Assembly: GCF_024171725.1 (NCBI RefSeq)
Contig: NZ_JAMTCG010000002.1
Location: forward strand, 248,001 to 312,000
Length of the DNA: 64,000 nucleotides
Source of the DNA: Williamsia serinedens
GTDB lineage: Bacteria > Actinomycetota > Actinomycetes > Mycobacteriales > Mycobacteriaceae
Reading direction: 5' to 3'
Below the pieces are notes generated by a model. It worked only from the letters and a program-made list of their open reading frames with translations, was not told the DNA's origin and made no database searches. Positions 1 to 9,731 of the stretch are shown piece after piece. Position 1 is the first letter of the stretch. Each line of letters starts with the position of its first letter. Made by a program: the position numbers and the translations under genes.

Positions 1-2
1 CC

Positions 3-56
3 CGGGCGTACCGCGAGAGGTTCGGCTGCACGCCGATGGAGACGCTGCGTCGCTGA
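3..56 (+). CDS. C-terminal end of an AraC-family regulator (partial)
   Basis: Frame 3 is open from the window edge to TGA at 54-56 and reads RAYRERFGCTPMETLRR. This is the usual last segment of an AraC/XylS DNA-binding domain (aromatic-R-x-x-F-G-x-T-P-x-x-x-R-R), so it is the 3' end of a gene that starts left of the window. It lies next to the RidA / FAH-like / cupin / thioesterase group and could regulate it; that link is inference. Only 17 residues are visible. Confidence 0.6.
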   Translation, partial: RAYRERFGCTPMETLRR

Positions 57-67
57 GACGAGGTGAC

Positions 68-463
68 TCAGGCGCCGACGGCGGCGACCCCGGCGATCTC
101 GATCATCGCCTCCTTCTGCCAGAGCTCGGTGATGCCGATCCCGGCCATCGCCGGGTAGTCGGTGCCGGCGAGCTCACGCCAGATCCGCCCGATCTCCCTG
201 CCGTTGGCCTGGTAGTCGGGGATGTCGGTGAGGTAGATCGTCACCGAGAGCAGGTCCGACGGTGTGCCGCCGGCCGCCTCGAGCGCGGTGAGCAGGTTGG
301 TGAACGCCTGGCGGAACTGCTCGACGATCCCGCCGGGCACGATCGCGCCGTCGGCGGTCATCGCCGTCTGTCCGGCGAGGTGCACGATCCCGTTCGCCTT
401 GGTCGCGTGGGCGAAGCCCGACGGCTTCGCGAGGGTCGCGGGATTGATGTGCTCGACGGTCAT
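68..463 (-). CDS. RidA/YjgF-family enamine/imine deaminase
   Basis: The 131-residue protein matches the usual RidA length. It has the family pattern of an N-terminal strand (NPATLAKPSGFAHATKANG), a V-H-L-A-G-Q-T segment, the F-x-N-L-x-x-x-L-E-A-A-G helix, and a late strand with the conserved EIAGVAAV ending. RidA proteins hydrolyse reactive 2-aminoacrylate-type imines in the cytosol, and many paralogues belong to catabolic clusters. The arginine that binds the carboxylate in canonical RidA is not obvious here, so a paralogue with another imine or enol substrate is possible. It is transcribed away from the FAH-like/cupin/thioesterase operon and shares a 120-base divergent promoter region with it. 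Confidence 0.85.
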   Translation of the reverse strand: MTVEHINPATLAKPSGFAHATKANGIVHLAGQTAMTADGAIVPGGIVEQFRQAFTNLLTALEAAGGTPSDLLSVTIYLTDIPDYQANGREIGRIWRELAGTDYPAMAGIGITELWQKEAMIEIAGVAAVGA

Positions 464-583
464 CGCGGTCTCCTGCCGGGGTGTGGGGCGGGCGTACTCA
501 GCACCCGTTGCCAGACGGACTATATCGTGTCATTCTGTCGGTCGTAACGTTCAAAGCATATTCGACGGCGAGAGGACGAGCCC
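464..583. promoter_or_regulatory. Divergent promoter region between the RidA gene and the catabolic operon
   Basis: This 120-base spacer is clearly more AT-rich than its surroundings around 521-562 (actatatcgtgtcattctg and cgttcaaagcata). It ends in a GAGAGGACGAG Shine-Dalgarno region just before the GTG at 584. It must hold both divergent promoters. No perfect operator palindrome was found. Confidence 0.45.
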
Positions 584-1288
584 GTGGTCGGCACGCCCCT
601 GACGGTGACCCCCGCGACGAAGGTCATCTGCTGCGGTCACAACTACCGCGCCCACATCGAGGAGATGGGGCACGGCCTCCCGCGCTTCCCGACGCTGTTC
701 GCCAAGTTCGCGGACACGCTGACCGGCCCCCGCGACGACGTCGTCGTCCCCGCGTTCGCCGCCGACACCGTCGACTGGGAGGCCGAGCTGGCCGTCGTCG
801 TCGGATCACCTCTCCGCCACGCCGACCGTGCCGCCGCACGAGACGCGATAGCCGGGTACACCGTCGCCAACGACATCTCGGTCCGCGCATGGCAGCGCCA
901 GACCGGACAGTGGCTGCCGGGCAAGGCCTTCGAGGCCACGACACCGATCGGGGACCGGGTCGTCGAGGTCGACCCGGCCGCGGGACTGCGGATCGAGTGT
1001 CGCGTGAACGGCGAGACGGTGCAGTCGGCGACGACCGACGACCTCCTCTTCGACGCCGCCGATCTGCTCGTCCACATCACGGCGTTCACGCCGCTGCGCC
1101 CCGGCGACATCGTGCTGACCGGCACTCCCTCGGGTGTCGGGGCCGCGCGTGACCCGCAGCGGTTCCTCGCCGACGGAGACGTCGTCGAGACCGAGATCGA
1201 GTCCATCGGACTGCTGCGCAACACGATTCGCATCGACACCACCGACCACCCGCAGCTCGCGGGCCAGCACCGAGAGGAAGCACGATGA
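584..1288 (+). CDS. Fumarylacetoacetate hydrolase (FAH) family protein
   Basis: This 234-residue protein has the FAH C-terminal fold seen in 2-hydroxyhepta-2,4-diene-1,7-dioate isomerases and acylpyruvases. It carries the CGHNYRAHIEE entry motif (about 17-27), metal-ligand acidic residues in DWEAELAVVVG (E66, E68) and D97 in GYTVANDISVRAWQ, and the late TGTPSGVGAA loop. Such enzymes cleave or isomerise beta-keto acids in aromatic or amino-acid degradation. The GTG start is chosen because GAGAGGACGAG lies 4-12 bases upstream. The stop overlaps the cupin ATG by four bases (ATGA), which indicates translational coupling. The exact substrate cannot be read from sequence. Confidence 0.85.
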   Translation: MVGTPLTVTPATKVICCGHNYRAHIEEMGHGLPRFPTLFAKFADTLTGPRDDVVVPAFAADTVDWEAELAVVVGSPLRHADRAAARDAIAGYTVANDISVRAWQRQTGQWLPGKAFEATTPIGDRVVEVDPAAGLRIECRVNGETVQSATTDDLLFDAADLLVHITAFTPLRPGDIVLTGTPSGVGAARDPQRFLADGDVVETEIESIGLLRNTIRIDTTDHPQLAGQHREEAR

Positions 1289-1722
1289 CCAGCACGCACA
1301 CCGACAAGGTCGTCCCCGTCGTGACCCGCGCCGGGCAGGAGCACACCGAGACCGGGCAGTCCGGCGGCGCCGTGCGCGTGTCCGGTGTGAGCCCGCAGCA
1401 CACCCCGGCCACGAGGATCTGGTTCGGGCGCGTCTCGAACGAGCCCGGCTATCGTTCCCTCCCCCACCACCACGGTGAGGCCGAGACGGGCGGGTACGTG
1501 CTGACCGGCAGCGCCCGGATCTACTTCGGCGAGGACTACACCGAGTACGTCGACATGGGCCCCGGCGACTTCGTCTTCGTCCCGCCGTACATGCCGCACG
1601 TCGAGGCGAACATGAGCACCACCGAGGAGCTCGTGTGGCTCACCTGTCGCACCCCGGACAACATCGTGGTCAACCTCGACGACGTCGAGGACTCCTCCCT
1701 GGCGGGATACCGTCGCGCATGA
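1285..1722 (+). CDS. Cupin-domain protein
   Basis: This single-domain cupin has 145 residues. The first cupin motif is seen as LPHHHGEAETGGYVLTGSARIYFGE (about 55-80), with three consecutive histidines and a glutamate as likely metal ligands. The second is GPGDFVFVPPYMPHVEAN (about 93-111). The family covers small metal-dependent dioxygenases, isomerases and sugar-binding proteins. Its place between an FAH-like protein and an acyl-CoA thioesterase, with four-base overlaps at both ends, suggests a step in the same degradative pathway. The specific reaction is not identifiable. Confidence 0.85.
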   Translation: MTSTHTDKVVPVVTRAGQEHTETGQSGGAVRVSGVSPQHTPATRIWFGRVSNEPGYRSLPHHHGEAETGGYVLTGSARIYFGEDYTEYVDMGPGDFVFVPPYMPHVEANMSTTEELVWLTCRTPDNIVVNLDDVEDSSLAGYRRA

Positions 1723-2621
1723 GCACCACCGAGTCCTCCACCACCGCAGCGGCTCCCGGAATCCCGTACAGCAGCGCGGGCATGCTCCGGGCACTGGATC
1801 TCACCGACCTCGGTGACGACCGGTTCGGCGCCGTGCACCAGGTGATCCCGTCGGGACGCGCCTACGGCGGCGAGACCCTCGCCCAGGCCGTCGCAGCCGC
1901 CACGCGCACCGTCGACGACGACCGGCGCATCCACTCGTTCCACGGGTACTTCCTCCGCGGCGCCGACGTGCAGGTCGAGAGCACGTACGCCGTCGACCGC
2001 CTCCGCGACGGACGAGGGTTCTCCGCCCGCGCGGTCCGCGGCGAGCAGGGTGGCAAGACGACGTTCACCGCGCTCGCGTCGTTCCAGACGCAGCCGGCGC
2101 ACGGCGTGACCCATCACGCGCCGATGCCCACCGATCTGCCCGACCCCGAAAGTCTCCCGACCTCGGAGCAGGCCGTCGACGGTGCACGGGTCCGCGACGG
2201 CGACTACTGGTCGCGCGAGCGGAACTTCGACGTCCGCCACGTCGAGGATCCCGTCTACGTCGCGCACGCACGGCAGACCGACCCACGGCAGGTCGTGTGG
2301 GTGAAGGCCTACGACCGCCTTCCCGACGACCCCGTCCTGCATCAGATCGCGCTGGCCTACATCTGCGACTACACGCTGCTCGAGCCCGTCCTGCGCGCAC
2401 ACGGCGCGGCCTGGGCCGACGAGGGTGTGGTCACCGCCAGCCTCGACCACGCCATGTGGTGGCACGCGCCCGGTCGCGCCGACGAATGGGTTGCGCTGGT
2501 GCAGGATTCGCCCGAGGCCGGCAACGGTCTCGCGTCGACGCGGATGTCGCTGTACAACCAGGCCGGCGAGCTCCTCGTCACCGTCGCCCAGCAGGGACTG
2601 GTGTCACTGCCGGGCGCCTGA
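1719..2621 (+). CDS. tesB: Acyl-CoA thioesterase II (TesB family)
   Basis: The 300-residue product has the double-hotdog TesB layout. The N-terminal hotdog contains FGAVHQVIPSGRAYGGETLAQA and the HSFHGYFLRGAD segment. The C-terminal hotdog contains ASLDHAMWWHAPGRADEWV, whose aspartate-histidine region matches the family active site. TesB hydrolyses acyl-CoA to free acid and CoA. The ATG at 1719 overlaps the cupin stop (ATGA); a longer reading starting at 1635 would run through the cupin gene and is rejected. Coupling to the FAH-like and cupin genes suggests release of CoA from a pathway intermediate. The stop codon touches a 21-bp tandem repeat. Confidence 0.88.
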   Translation: MSTTESSTTAAAPGIPYSSAGMLRALDLTDLGDDRFGAVHQVIPSGRAYGGETLAQAVAAATRTVDDDRRIHSFHGYFLRGADVQVESTYAVDRLRDGRGFSARAVRGEQGGKTTFTALASFQTQPAHGVTHHAPMPTDLPDPESLPTSEQAVDGARVRDGDYWSRERNFDVRHVEDPVYVAHARQTDPRQVVWVKAYDRLPDDPVLHQIALAYICDYTLLEPVLRAHGAAWADEGVVTASLDHAMWWHAPGRADEWVALVQDSPEAGNGLASTRMSLYNQAGELLVTVAQQGLVSLPGA

Positions 2622-2704
2622 ACCGCCCACTCGACCTCCGTAAAAGCCCAGTCGACGTCCGCAACCGCCCACTCGACGAAGGGGACCGCCCACTCGAGGA
2701 GTGG
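2621..2704. repeat. Four-unit 21-bp tandem repeat after tesB
   Basis: Units begin at 2621, 2642, 2663 and 2684, with core (A/G)ACCGCCCACTCGA followed by a variable seven bases; the second unit reads AAAAGCCCAGTCGAC. The period is exactly 21 bases (seven codons). The last unit forms the left arm of the hairpin at 2682-2712. It is noncoding under the chosen annotation, although one plus-strand frame reads it as an imperfect RPLD-type heptapeptide repeat. Confidence 0.85.
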
Positions 2705-2712
2705 GCGGTCCC
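2682..2712. terminator. Bidirectional hairpin terminator between tesB and accD4
   Basis: A perfect 14-bp inverted repeat (GGGACCGCCCACTC at 2682-2695 and its complement at 2699-2712) has a 3-base loop. It sits between the convergent ends of tesB and accD4. There is no long U-tract, which is normal for high-GC actinobacterial terminators. Its left arm is the last unit of the 21-bp tandem repeat. Confidence 0.75.
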
Positions 2713-2738
2713 GTGTGGTGTGTGCCGGTGTCCCGGGG

Positions 2739-4286
2739 TCAGACGGGCATGAGCAGCGACTTGCGCGGCGTGCGGAAGGTGTCCTTGTCCCGCAACTGCG
2801 CCAACGCCTTCCGCAGCTGCAGCCGCGTCTGCGACGGCTCGATCACCGCGTCGACATAGCCGCGCTCGGCCGCGAGGTACGGCGTCGCCATCATCGTGTT
2901 GTAGAAGTTGATGAAGTCGGTACGAATCTTGTCGGCCTCGTGCGGCGTGGCGTTCTCCGTCTGCCGACGCGTCAGGATCGCGGCGGCCGACTCCGCACCC
3001 ATCACCGCGATCTTCGCCGTCGGCCAGGCGAAGTTGATGTCGGCCCCGAGCTGCTTGCAACCCATCACCGCGTAGGCGCCGCCGTAGGCCTTGCGGACCA
3101 CCACGGTCACCTTGGGCACGTCGGCCTCGACGTAGGCGAAGAGGAACTTGCCCGACCGGCGGATCGTGCCCTTCGCCTCCTCGGCGACACCCGGCAGGAT
3201 CCCCGGGGTGTCGACGACGAACACCAGCGGGATGTTGAAGGCGTTGCAGATCCGCACGAACCGCGTCGCCTTCTCCGAGCTGTCGGTGTCGAGGACACCG
3301 GCCATCACGCTCGGCTGGTTCGCGACGACCCCGACGGCGCGGCCGTCGACACGCGCGTAGCCGGTGATGATGTTGGGCGCGAAGATCTCCGAGACCTCGT
3401 GGAAGGCGCCGTCGTCGAAGATGCGGATGAGGATGTCGCGCATGTCGTACCCGGCGTTGTCGTTGTCGGGCAGGAAGTCGTCGAGCAGGCGGTCGCTGTC
3501 GGTGACCTCCGGCTCGAGACCGGGGTTGATGACCGGCGGCTGCTCGTGTGCCGTGGACGGCATGTACTGCAGGTACTCCCGCACCCACTCGAACGCGTCC
3601 TGCTCGGTGTCGGCGACGTGGTGGATGTTGCCCCAGCGCGCCTGGTTGTGCACACCGCCGAGATCGTCGGCGTCGATCTCCTCGCCCGTCGTCTGCTTGA
3701 TGACGTCCGGGCCGGTCACGAACATGTAGCTCTTGTCCTTGACGCCGACGAGGATGTCGGTGTTCGCCGGGGTGTACACGGCGCCACCCGCGCACTTGCC
3801 CAGGATGATCGAGACCTGCGGCGCCAGGCCGGACAGCAGGTCGTTGCGGCGGCCCATCTCGGCGTACCAGGCCAACGAGGTGACGGCGTCCTGGATGCGT
3901 GCGCCGGCCGAGTCGTTGATGCCGACCATCGGGCAGCCGATCTTGCCGGCCCACTCCATGATCGCGGACACCTTGCGGCCGAACACCTCTCCGACGGTGC
4001 CGCCGTACACGGTCTGGTCGTGGCTGAACGCGGCGACCGGTCGACCGTTGACGAGACCGTGTCCGGTCACCACGCCGTCGCCGTACCCGGTGGAGTCGCT
4101 GCCCGACATCTTGGCGAGCTGACCCATCTCGACGAACGTCCCCGGGTCGAAGAGCATCCGCAGGCGCTCGCGCGGCGACGGGATCCCCTTCGCGGCACGC
4201 TTGGCGTCGGCCTTCTCGCCCCCGGGGTTCTCCGCGACCCGCAGCTTCTCGCGCAGGTCGGCCAGCTTCGCCGCGGTGGTGTCCAT
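2739..4286 (-). CDS. accD4: Acyl-CoA carboxylase carboxyltransferase (beta) subunit AccD4
   Basis: This 515-residue carboxyltransferase is the third gene of fadD32-pks13-accD4. It has the two crotonase-like halves of the family. Oxyanion-hole glycine pairs are visible in [13 protein letters not shown] and [13 protein letters not shown] in the N-half, and in [13 protein letters not shown] and [12 protein letters not shown] in the C-half. In mycobacteria AccD4 works with AccA3 and AccD5 to make the carboxylated long-chain acyl extender used by Pks13. The start at 4286 ([11 protein letters not shown]) follows AGGAGA in the 5' leader; an upstream in-frame GTG/ATG at 4334 has no better signal. It lies 55 bases after the pks13 stop and is probably co-transcribed. 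Confidence 0.95.
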   Translation of the reverse strand: MDTTAAKLADLREKLRVAENPGGEKADAKRAAKGIPSPRERLRMLFDPGTFVEMGQLAKMSGSDSTGYGDGVVTGHGLVNGRPVAAFSHDQTVYGGTVGEVFGRKVSAIMEWAGKIGCPMVGINDSAGARIQDAVTSLAWYAEMGRRNDLLSGLAPQVSIILGKCAGGAVYTPANTDILVGVKDKSYMFVTGPDVIKQTTGEEIDADDLGGVHNQARWGNIHHVADTEQDAFEWVREYLQYMPSTAHEQPPVINPGLEPEVTDSDRLLDDFLPDNDNAGYDMRDILIRIFDDGAFHEVSEIFAPNIITGYARVDGRAVGVVANQPSVMAGVLDTDSSEKATRFVRICNAFNIPLVFVVDTPGILPGVAEEAKGTIRRSGKFLFAYVEADVPKVTVVVRKAYGGAYAVMGCKQLGADINFAWPTAKIAVMGAESAAAILTRRQTENATPHEADKIRTDFINFYNTMMATPYLAAERGYVDAVIEPSQTRLQLRKALAQLRDKDTFRTPRKSLLMPV

Positions 4287-4341
4287 CAGTCGCTGTCTCC
4301 TGTCGGTGATCGGTGGGACCCCTGCGGATCCCACCGGCTCA

Positions 4342-7300
4342 TCATGCGCTCGCGTCGGCGGTCAGCCGGGCCAGACGGGCCGAGAGGTCCGCCCCGATCC
4401 GCGACACGTACGGCTCGTCGATCATCGCGATGTGGTCGCCGCCGATGTGCACGATCTCCAGATCGTCGACGACCTCGCCCCAGCGTCCGTCCTCGGGGAT
4501 GTCGGCCCAGCGCGGCTCCAGCTCGATCGCGCCGTCCTGCATCTTGTCCGCGCGGTACAGCACGACCTTGCCGTCGAACACGCCCGGCTCGATGGTCGAG
4601 AGCGCGCGGTTGTCGAGGAACGACGTCCGCTGGTGCTCGATGATCCCGCCGGGGATCTTCGCGTTGCTCATCTGGAGCAGTTCCATGACGATGCGGAACT
4701 GGCCCTCGTCGTCGGCGTCGACCAGACGGTCCATCGGCACCGGCACGTCGTCGACGCCATAGGTGCGCTTGGCGAACGCCATGTACCGCTCGAGGCGGTC
4801 CCGCTTCTCCTCGGTCGTCTCCTCCGACGAGCCGTTGGGCCGGACCGCGTCGATCAGGGCGACGAACGCGACGTCCTTGCCCAGCTCCCGCAGCTTCTGC
4901 GCACATCCGTAGGCGAGGGCTCCGCCCAGCGACCAGCCCGCGAGGATGTACGGACCGTTCGGCACGACCTCGAGCAGCTTCGGCAGATACTGCTCGACGC
5001 GCTCCTCGATGGTCCCCTCAACGCGGTCGAAACCGATCACCGGCTGATCCTCCGGCAGCCGCTTCAGCAGCGGCTCGTAGGCCATCGACGACCCGCCGGC
5101 CGGGTGGAACAGCAGGAGCGGAGGCTGTGTCGAGCCGTCGACCGTGCGCAGGTACCGCACGAAACCGTCGACCGCGCCACCCTCGAGATGCTCCCGCACG
5201 TAGGACGCGAGGTCCTCGATGGTCTCCGAGTCGAGGACGTCCTCGATGTCGATCTCACCACCGGCACGCTCCGACAGACGCGCGGTGAGCTGCTCGGCGG
5301 TCTCCTCGTCGAGGACGGGCAGCTTCGTGAAGATGCCGCCCGGCGACGACCCGGTGACCTTCGTCCACACACCGAACGTCAGACGCTCGGCCGCGTCCCG
5401 CGGGGGCACGTCGGCACCGGCGGCAGCCGCGACGGCAGCCTGGTCGACCAGGGCCGCCGGCGACGGCGCCGACGGGGCCGGCTCGGCGGCCGGCGCGGGC
5501 TCCGCCACCGGCTCCGGTGGTGCGGAAGGTGTCTCGGCAGTCGCCGGGGTCTCCGTCGCAGCCGGCTCGGACGTCGGCGCCGCGTCGATCAACTCGGCGA
5601 TCGCCGCGGTGTCGAGCACGGCACCGTCGCCGCTCTCGGCGATGGCCGCGACCTCGTCGCGGTGCTCCACCGCGTAGGTCACGAACTTCACGACGTCACG
5701 CAGGTCGGCCTGTCGCATGGCCTGCAGCTGCAGCTGCGGGATGTCGAACTCGTACTCGACGCGGTTCTTGATCCGCACGGCCATCAGCGAGTCGAGACCC
5801 AGCTCGATCAACGGGATCTCGCGCGGCAGGTCCTCGGGCTCGTAGCCCATGGACTCCGCGACGATCAGCGCGACGCGGTCGTCGACGGACTGCCCGCTGT
5901 CCGGGCTCCACCGCTGACCGATGTCCTCGACGATCTCCGACTCGGTGACGACGCGCTCGTCGACGAAGCCCGACGCGCGGGCGGCCTCACCGGGCGACTG
6001 CTCGGTCGCGCCGGGGACGGCGGCCGGCTCGGCGGCGACCGGTGTCGCGCCGAGCGCGGTGCCCGTGACCACCGCGTGCATCAGGAGCGTGAACGACGAG
6101 CCGTCCTTGGCGTGCACCTGCAGCGACCCGCCACCGGGATGCGCGGTGAAGGTGGTGGTCAGCGTCCCCGCCGCGGGGATCTCGGCGTACTGCTCGGCCG
6201 CGCCGACCGACACGTCGGTGAGGACCTGCCCGGCCGCCGCGCCGACGAGGGCGCGCGGATCGGCGACCGCCGCCGCCGACACCTCCCAGGCGTGGCGTCC
6301 GTCCGGCAGCGCGACGTGCGCGCCCGGCACGCGGTCCGCGCCGCTGCCGCCACCGATACGGGTGCGCAGCCAGTACTCCTTGCGGTCGAAGCGCGTGCGC
6401 GGGATGTCGGCGTACTCACCCGCCCCGAAGAGGCTGGCGACGTCGACGGCGTGGCCGTGCACGTACAGCTTCATCAGCGCGGTGACGACGCCGAGGCTCT
6501 CGTCCTCCTTGCGGCGCAACGTCTCGATGAGCTCCGCGTCGTGCAGACCGGCGTCGAAGGTCACCGCGGCGACCGAGATCAGGACGGCGGGGTTCGGCGA
6601 CAACTCCAGGAACGTGCGGTGCCCGTTCTCCACCGACTTCGCGATGGCCTGCGAGAACCACACGCTGTGCCGCAGGCCCTTGGTGAAGTACTCGATGGTG
6701 TGGACCGGCTCGGATCCCGGGCGGTAGAACGTCTCCCGGTCGATCGAGCTGTAGAAGCCGACGGTCGGACGCAGCGGCTCGATGCCGGTCAGCTCGTAGG
6801 CGAGCTCACCGAGCAGCGGGTCCATCTGCGACGTGTGGCTCGCACCCTTCGTCTGCAGCTTGCGGCCGAGCTTGCCCTCCGACTCGGCGCGGGCGACGAT
6901 CGCGTCGACCTGGGCCTCCGGACCGCCGATGACGGTGTGGGTCGGCGCGGCGTAGACGCAGATCTCCAGGTTCGGGTAGTCCTCGAGGACCCCGGTGATG
7001 TCATCGGCGCTGTACTCCACCAGCGCCATGAGGCGGATGTCGTCGCCCTCGAGCATCGACTCGCCCTCGCCCATCAGCCGCGAGCGCTGGCAGATGACGC
7101 GGGTGGCGTCCTCCAGCGACAACCCGCCGCTGATGTAGGCGGCCGAGGCCTCGCCCATCGAATGCGGCACCAGCACACCGGGTTGCGCGCCGTGGTGACG
7201 CAGCAGCTCGAAGAGACCGACCTGGATGGTGAAGATGCCGACCTGCGCGGTCTCGATGCCGTAGGTCTGGGAGTCGTCGAGGAACATCTCGACGATCGAG

Positions 7301-9705
7301 TAGCCCAGCTCGTTCTGGACGAACTCGTCGACGCGGTCGAGGGTCGCCGCGAACACCGGGTTCTCGCCGTACAGCTGCTTGGCCATCTTGCGGTGCTGGC
7401 TGCCGAAGCCCGACAGCAGCCACACCGCGGACGCGGGATCCGGTGAGTCGCAGGAGAACACGAGCGGCGACGCCTTGCCCTCGGCGACGGCGCGGACGCC
7501 CTTCACGGCCTCGTCGTGATCGTGGGCCATGACGACGGCACGGCTCCGGCCGTGGTTGCGATGGGCCAGTGCGCGACCGATGTCGACCAGCGACGCCGCG
7601 CGCCCCTCCTCGGACTCGAGCCAGTCGGCGAGGTCGGCGGCGGCCTTGCGGCGCCGCGACGGCAGGAACGCCGAGATCACCAGCGGGACGACCATGCCCT
7701 CACGTGTGACCGGGGCGTAGTCGGCCAGCGGATCGGCCTGGGCGACCGGGGTCTCCTCGACGGCGGGCGTCGAGGCCGCGAACATCCCCATCGCCGCCTT
7801 CTCGGCGTCGGTGAGGAACTCGTCGTCATCGAGGTCGTCACTGAGCTTCGCTGATGACGGATCGAGGTCGTCGTCGACGTCGGCGGGACTGGTGGCCTGC
7901 GGGGCGACCGCCGCGATCTCCTGCGCCGGGGTCTGCTCGGTCGGCTCGCGCAGGTCCTCCGGCAGCACCTCCCGCACCACCACGTGGGCGTTGGTTCCGC
8001 CGAAGCCGTTGCCGGACACGCCCGCGACGGCGTGCCCGCTGTAGCGCGGCCAGTCGGCGGCCTCCGGGATGACCCGCAACCGGGTGGCCTCGAACTGGAT
8101 GTACGGGTTCGGCGCGGTGTAGTTCAGCGACGGCGGGAGCTTGTCGTTCTGCAGCGCCAGCACGAGCTTGATGAGCCCGGCCGACCCGGCCGCCGCCTCG
8201 AGGTGACCGAAGTTCGTCTTCGCCGAACCGAGCAGCGCCGGCTTGTCGGCGTCACGACCGCGCCCGACGACGCGTCCCAGCGCGTCGGCCTCGATCGGGT
8301 CGCCGAGGATGGTGCCGGTGCCGTGGGCCTCGATGTAGTCGACGGTCCGGGGGTCGATGCCGGCGTCGCGGTAGGCGGCGCGCAACACGTCGACCTGCGC
8401 CTCCGGATTCGGGGCGGGCAGGCCGTTCGACCGGCCGTCGGAGTTGACCGCGGATCCGGCGACGATCGCGAGCATGGTGTCACCGTCGCGGCGGGCGTCG
8501 GCGACGCGCTTGAGGATCACGACACCGCCGCCCTCGGCGCGGATCATGCCGTCGGCGTCGGCCGAGAACGCCTTGATGCGACCGTCTTTCGCCTGCACGC
8601 CGATGCTGTCGAACCCGAGCGTGGCCGCGGGCGACAGGAGCATGTTCACGCCACCGGCGACGCAGACGTCGGTCTCACCCGACCGCAGGCTGCGCACCGC
8701 CTGGTGCACGGCGACCAGCGACGACGAGCACGCGGTGTCCATCGCGATGGACGGTCCGCGGAAGTCGTAGAAGTAAGAGACGCGGTTGGCGACGATCGAC
8801 GTCGACGTACCGGTGAGCGCGTACGCGGCGGTGTCACCGTTCGACTCGGGGTCGGCTACGGCCATCATCTGGTAGTCGTTCGTCGAGCTGCCCAGGAACA
8901 CGCCGACCTGTCCGCCGCGCAGGTCGCTCGGCGGGATGTGGGCGTGCTCGAGCGCCTCCCACGTCAACTCCAGTGCCAGACGCTGCTGCGGGTCGACCAT
9001 CTCGACCTCGCGCGGCGACATCTGGAAGAAGTCGGCGTCGAAACCCTTGACGTCGTCCAGGTAGCCGCCGTGGACGTTCGACTCGGCGAGCACCTGCGCC
9101 AGACGCGGCTCGGCCCGGAACTCGGTCCACCGGTCCTCGGGCAGGTCGGAGACACCCTCCCGCCCGTTGATCAGCAGGTCCCAGGTCGACTCCGGGGTGT
9201 GGCCCGCCTTCGGGAACCGCGTCGCGACACCGACGATCGCGATGTCGTCGTCGGCGGCACGCTCGCGCAGGTAGAACTGCGCGTCGGCGTCGGTGTCGGC
9301 ATCCGCGTCGGGGTCGCCCTCGATGATGCGCTTGGCCAGCGAGGCGATCGTCGGGTGCTGGTAGGCGACGGTCGCCGTCAGCAGGACACCGGTCTTGTCC
9401 TCGATGTCGGCGGCCATCGCGACCGCGTCGCGGGACGCGAGACCGAACTCCTCCATCGGGCGGTCGTCGGAGATCTGTTCGACGGGCAGCCCGGTCGCGG
9501 TCGACACCCACTGCCGCAGCCAGTCCCGCAACTCGGCGACGGTCAGGTCACCGGCCGTCTCGCCGGCGGTGCCGTGGGGGCTGTCGGCGACGGTCGTCGC
9601 CTCGTCCCCGGTCACCGGTTCGGGACCCTGCCCCGCGGGGCGCACGGCGTCGTCCGGGTCCCCCGTCCCCTCCGAATGTGCTGCGCCGGTGTTCAGTTCA
9701 GACAT
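4342..9705 (-). CDS. pks13: Mycolic acid condensase, polyketide synthase Pks13
   Basis: This 1787-residue type I PKS performs the Claisen condensation of a meroacyl chain with a carboxylated alpha-chain to give the beta-keto mycolate precursor. Domains in order: N-terminal ACP with phosphopantetheine Ser91 (FGLASRD); ketosynthase about 150-580 with Cys326 (DTACSSS), His461 (EAHGTGT) and His501 (NFGHLEA); acyltransferase about 755-1050 with Ser849 (VPHSMGEA); second ACP with Ser1306 (LGLDSLMA); and a thioesterase about 1525-1787 with Ser1592 (GWSLGG) and a histidine near 1758 (GGDHIAM). The AT motif reads PHSMG rather than GHSxG, as in this family. Linkers at 585-665 and 1375-1430 are Pro/Ala/acidic rich. 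It starts 26 bases after fadD32. Confidence 0.98.
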   Translation of the reverse strand: MSELNTGAAHSEGTGDPDDAVRPAGQGPEPVTGDEATTVADSPHGTAGETAGDLTVAELRDWLRQWVSTATGLPVEQISDDRPMEEFGLASRDAVAMAADIEDKTGVLLTATVAYQHPTIASLAKRIIEGDPDADADTDADAQFYLRERAADDDIAIVGVATRFPKAGHTPESTWDLLINGREGVSDLPEDRWTEFRAEPRLAQVLAESNVHGGYLDDVKGFDADFFQMSPREVEMVDPQQRLALELTWEALEHAHIPPSDLRGGQVGVFLGSSTNDYQMMAVADPESNGDTAAYALTGTSTSIVANRVSYFYDFRGPSIAMDTACSSSLVAVHQAVRSLRSGETDVCVAGGVNMLLSPAATLGFDSIGVQAKDGRIKAFSADADGMIRAEGGGVVILKRVADARRDGDTMLAIVAGSAVNSDGRSNGLPAPNPEAQVDVLRAAYRDAGIDPRTVDYIEAHGTGTILGDPIEADALGRVVGRGRDADKPALLGSAKTNFGHLEAAAGSAGLIKLVLALQNDKLPPSLNYTAPNPYIQFEATRLRVIPEAADWPRYSGHAVAGVSGNGFGGTNAHVVVREVLPEDLREPTEQTPAQEIAAVAPQATSPADVDDDLDPSSAKLSDDLDDDEFLTDAEKAAMGMFAASTPAVEETPVAQADPLADYAPVTREGMVVPLVISAFLPSRRRKAAADLADWLESEEGRAASLVDIGRALAHRNHGRSRAVVMAHDHDEAVKGVRAVAEGKASPLVFSCDSPDPASAVWLLSGFGSQHRKMAKQLYGENPVFAATLDRVDEFVQNELGYSIVEMFLDDSQTYGIETAQVGIFTIQVGLFELLRHHGAQPGVLVPHSMGEASAAYISGGLSLEDATRVICQRSRLMGEGESMLEGDDIRLMALVEYSADDITGVLEDYPNLEICVYAAPTHTVIGGPEAQVDAIVARAESEGKLGRKLQTKGASHTSQMDPLLGELAYELTGIEPLRPTVGFYSSIDRETFYRPGSEPVHTIEYFTKGLRHSVWFSQAIAKSVENGHRTFLELSPNPAVLISVAAVTFDAGLHDAELIETLRRKEDESLGVVTALMKLYVHGHAVDVASLFGAGEYADIPRTRFDRKEYWLRTRIGGGSGADRVPGAHVALPDGRHAWEVSAAAVADPRALVGAAAGQVLTDVSVGAAEQYAEIPAAGTLTTTFTAHPGGGSLQVHAKDGSSFTLLMHAVVTGTALGATPVAAEPAAVPGATEQSPGEAARASGFVDERVVTESEIVEDIGQRWSPDSGQSVDDRVALIVAESMGYEPEDLPREIPLIELGLDSLMAVRIKNRVEYEFDIPQLQLQAMRQADLRDVVKFVTYAVEHRDEVAAIAESGDGAVLDTAAIAELIDAAPTSEPAATETPATAETPSAPPEPVAEPAPAAEPAPSAPSPAALVDQAAVAAAAGADVPPRDAAERLTFGVWTKVTGSSPGGIFTKLPVLDEETAEQLTARLSERAGGEIDIEDVLDSETIEDLASYVREHLEGGAVDGFVRYLRTVDGSTQPPLLLFHPAGGSSMAYEPLLKRLPEDQPVIGFDRVEGTIEERVEQYLPKLLEVVPNGPYILAGWSLGGALAYGCAQKLRELGKDVAFVALIDAVRPNGSSEETTEEKRDRLERYMAFAKRTYGVDDVPVPMDRLVDADDEGQFRIVMELLQMSNAKIPGGIIEHQRTSFLDNRALSTIEPGVFDGKVVLYRADKMQDGAIELEPRWADIPEDGRWGEVVDDLEIVHIGGDHIAMIDEPYVSRIGADLSARLARLTADASA

Positions 9706-9731
9706 CTCGTCCTGTCGATCGGTCTCGCGTG

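Noticed and set aside
643-1794. Minus-strand frame across the FAH-like and cupin genes
   Set aside because: It overlaps two recognisable plus-strand genes and shows antisense composition.
2621-2704. CRISPR array
   Set aside because: Units are contiguous with a 21-base period and no unique spacers, so this is a tandem repeat.
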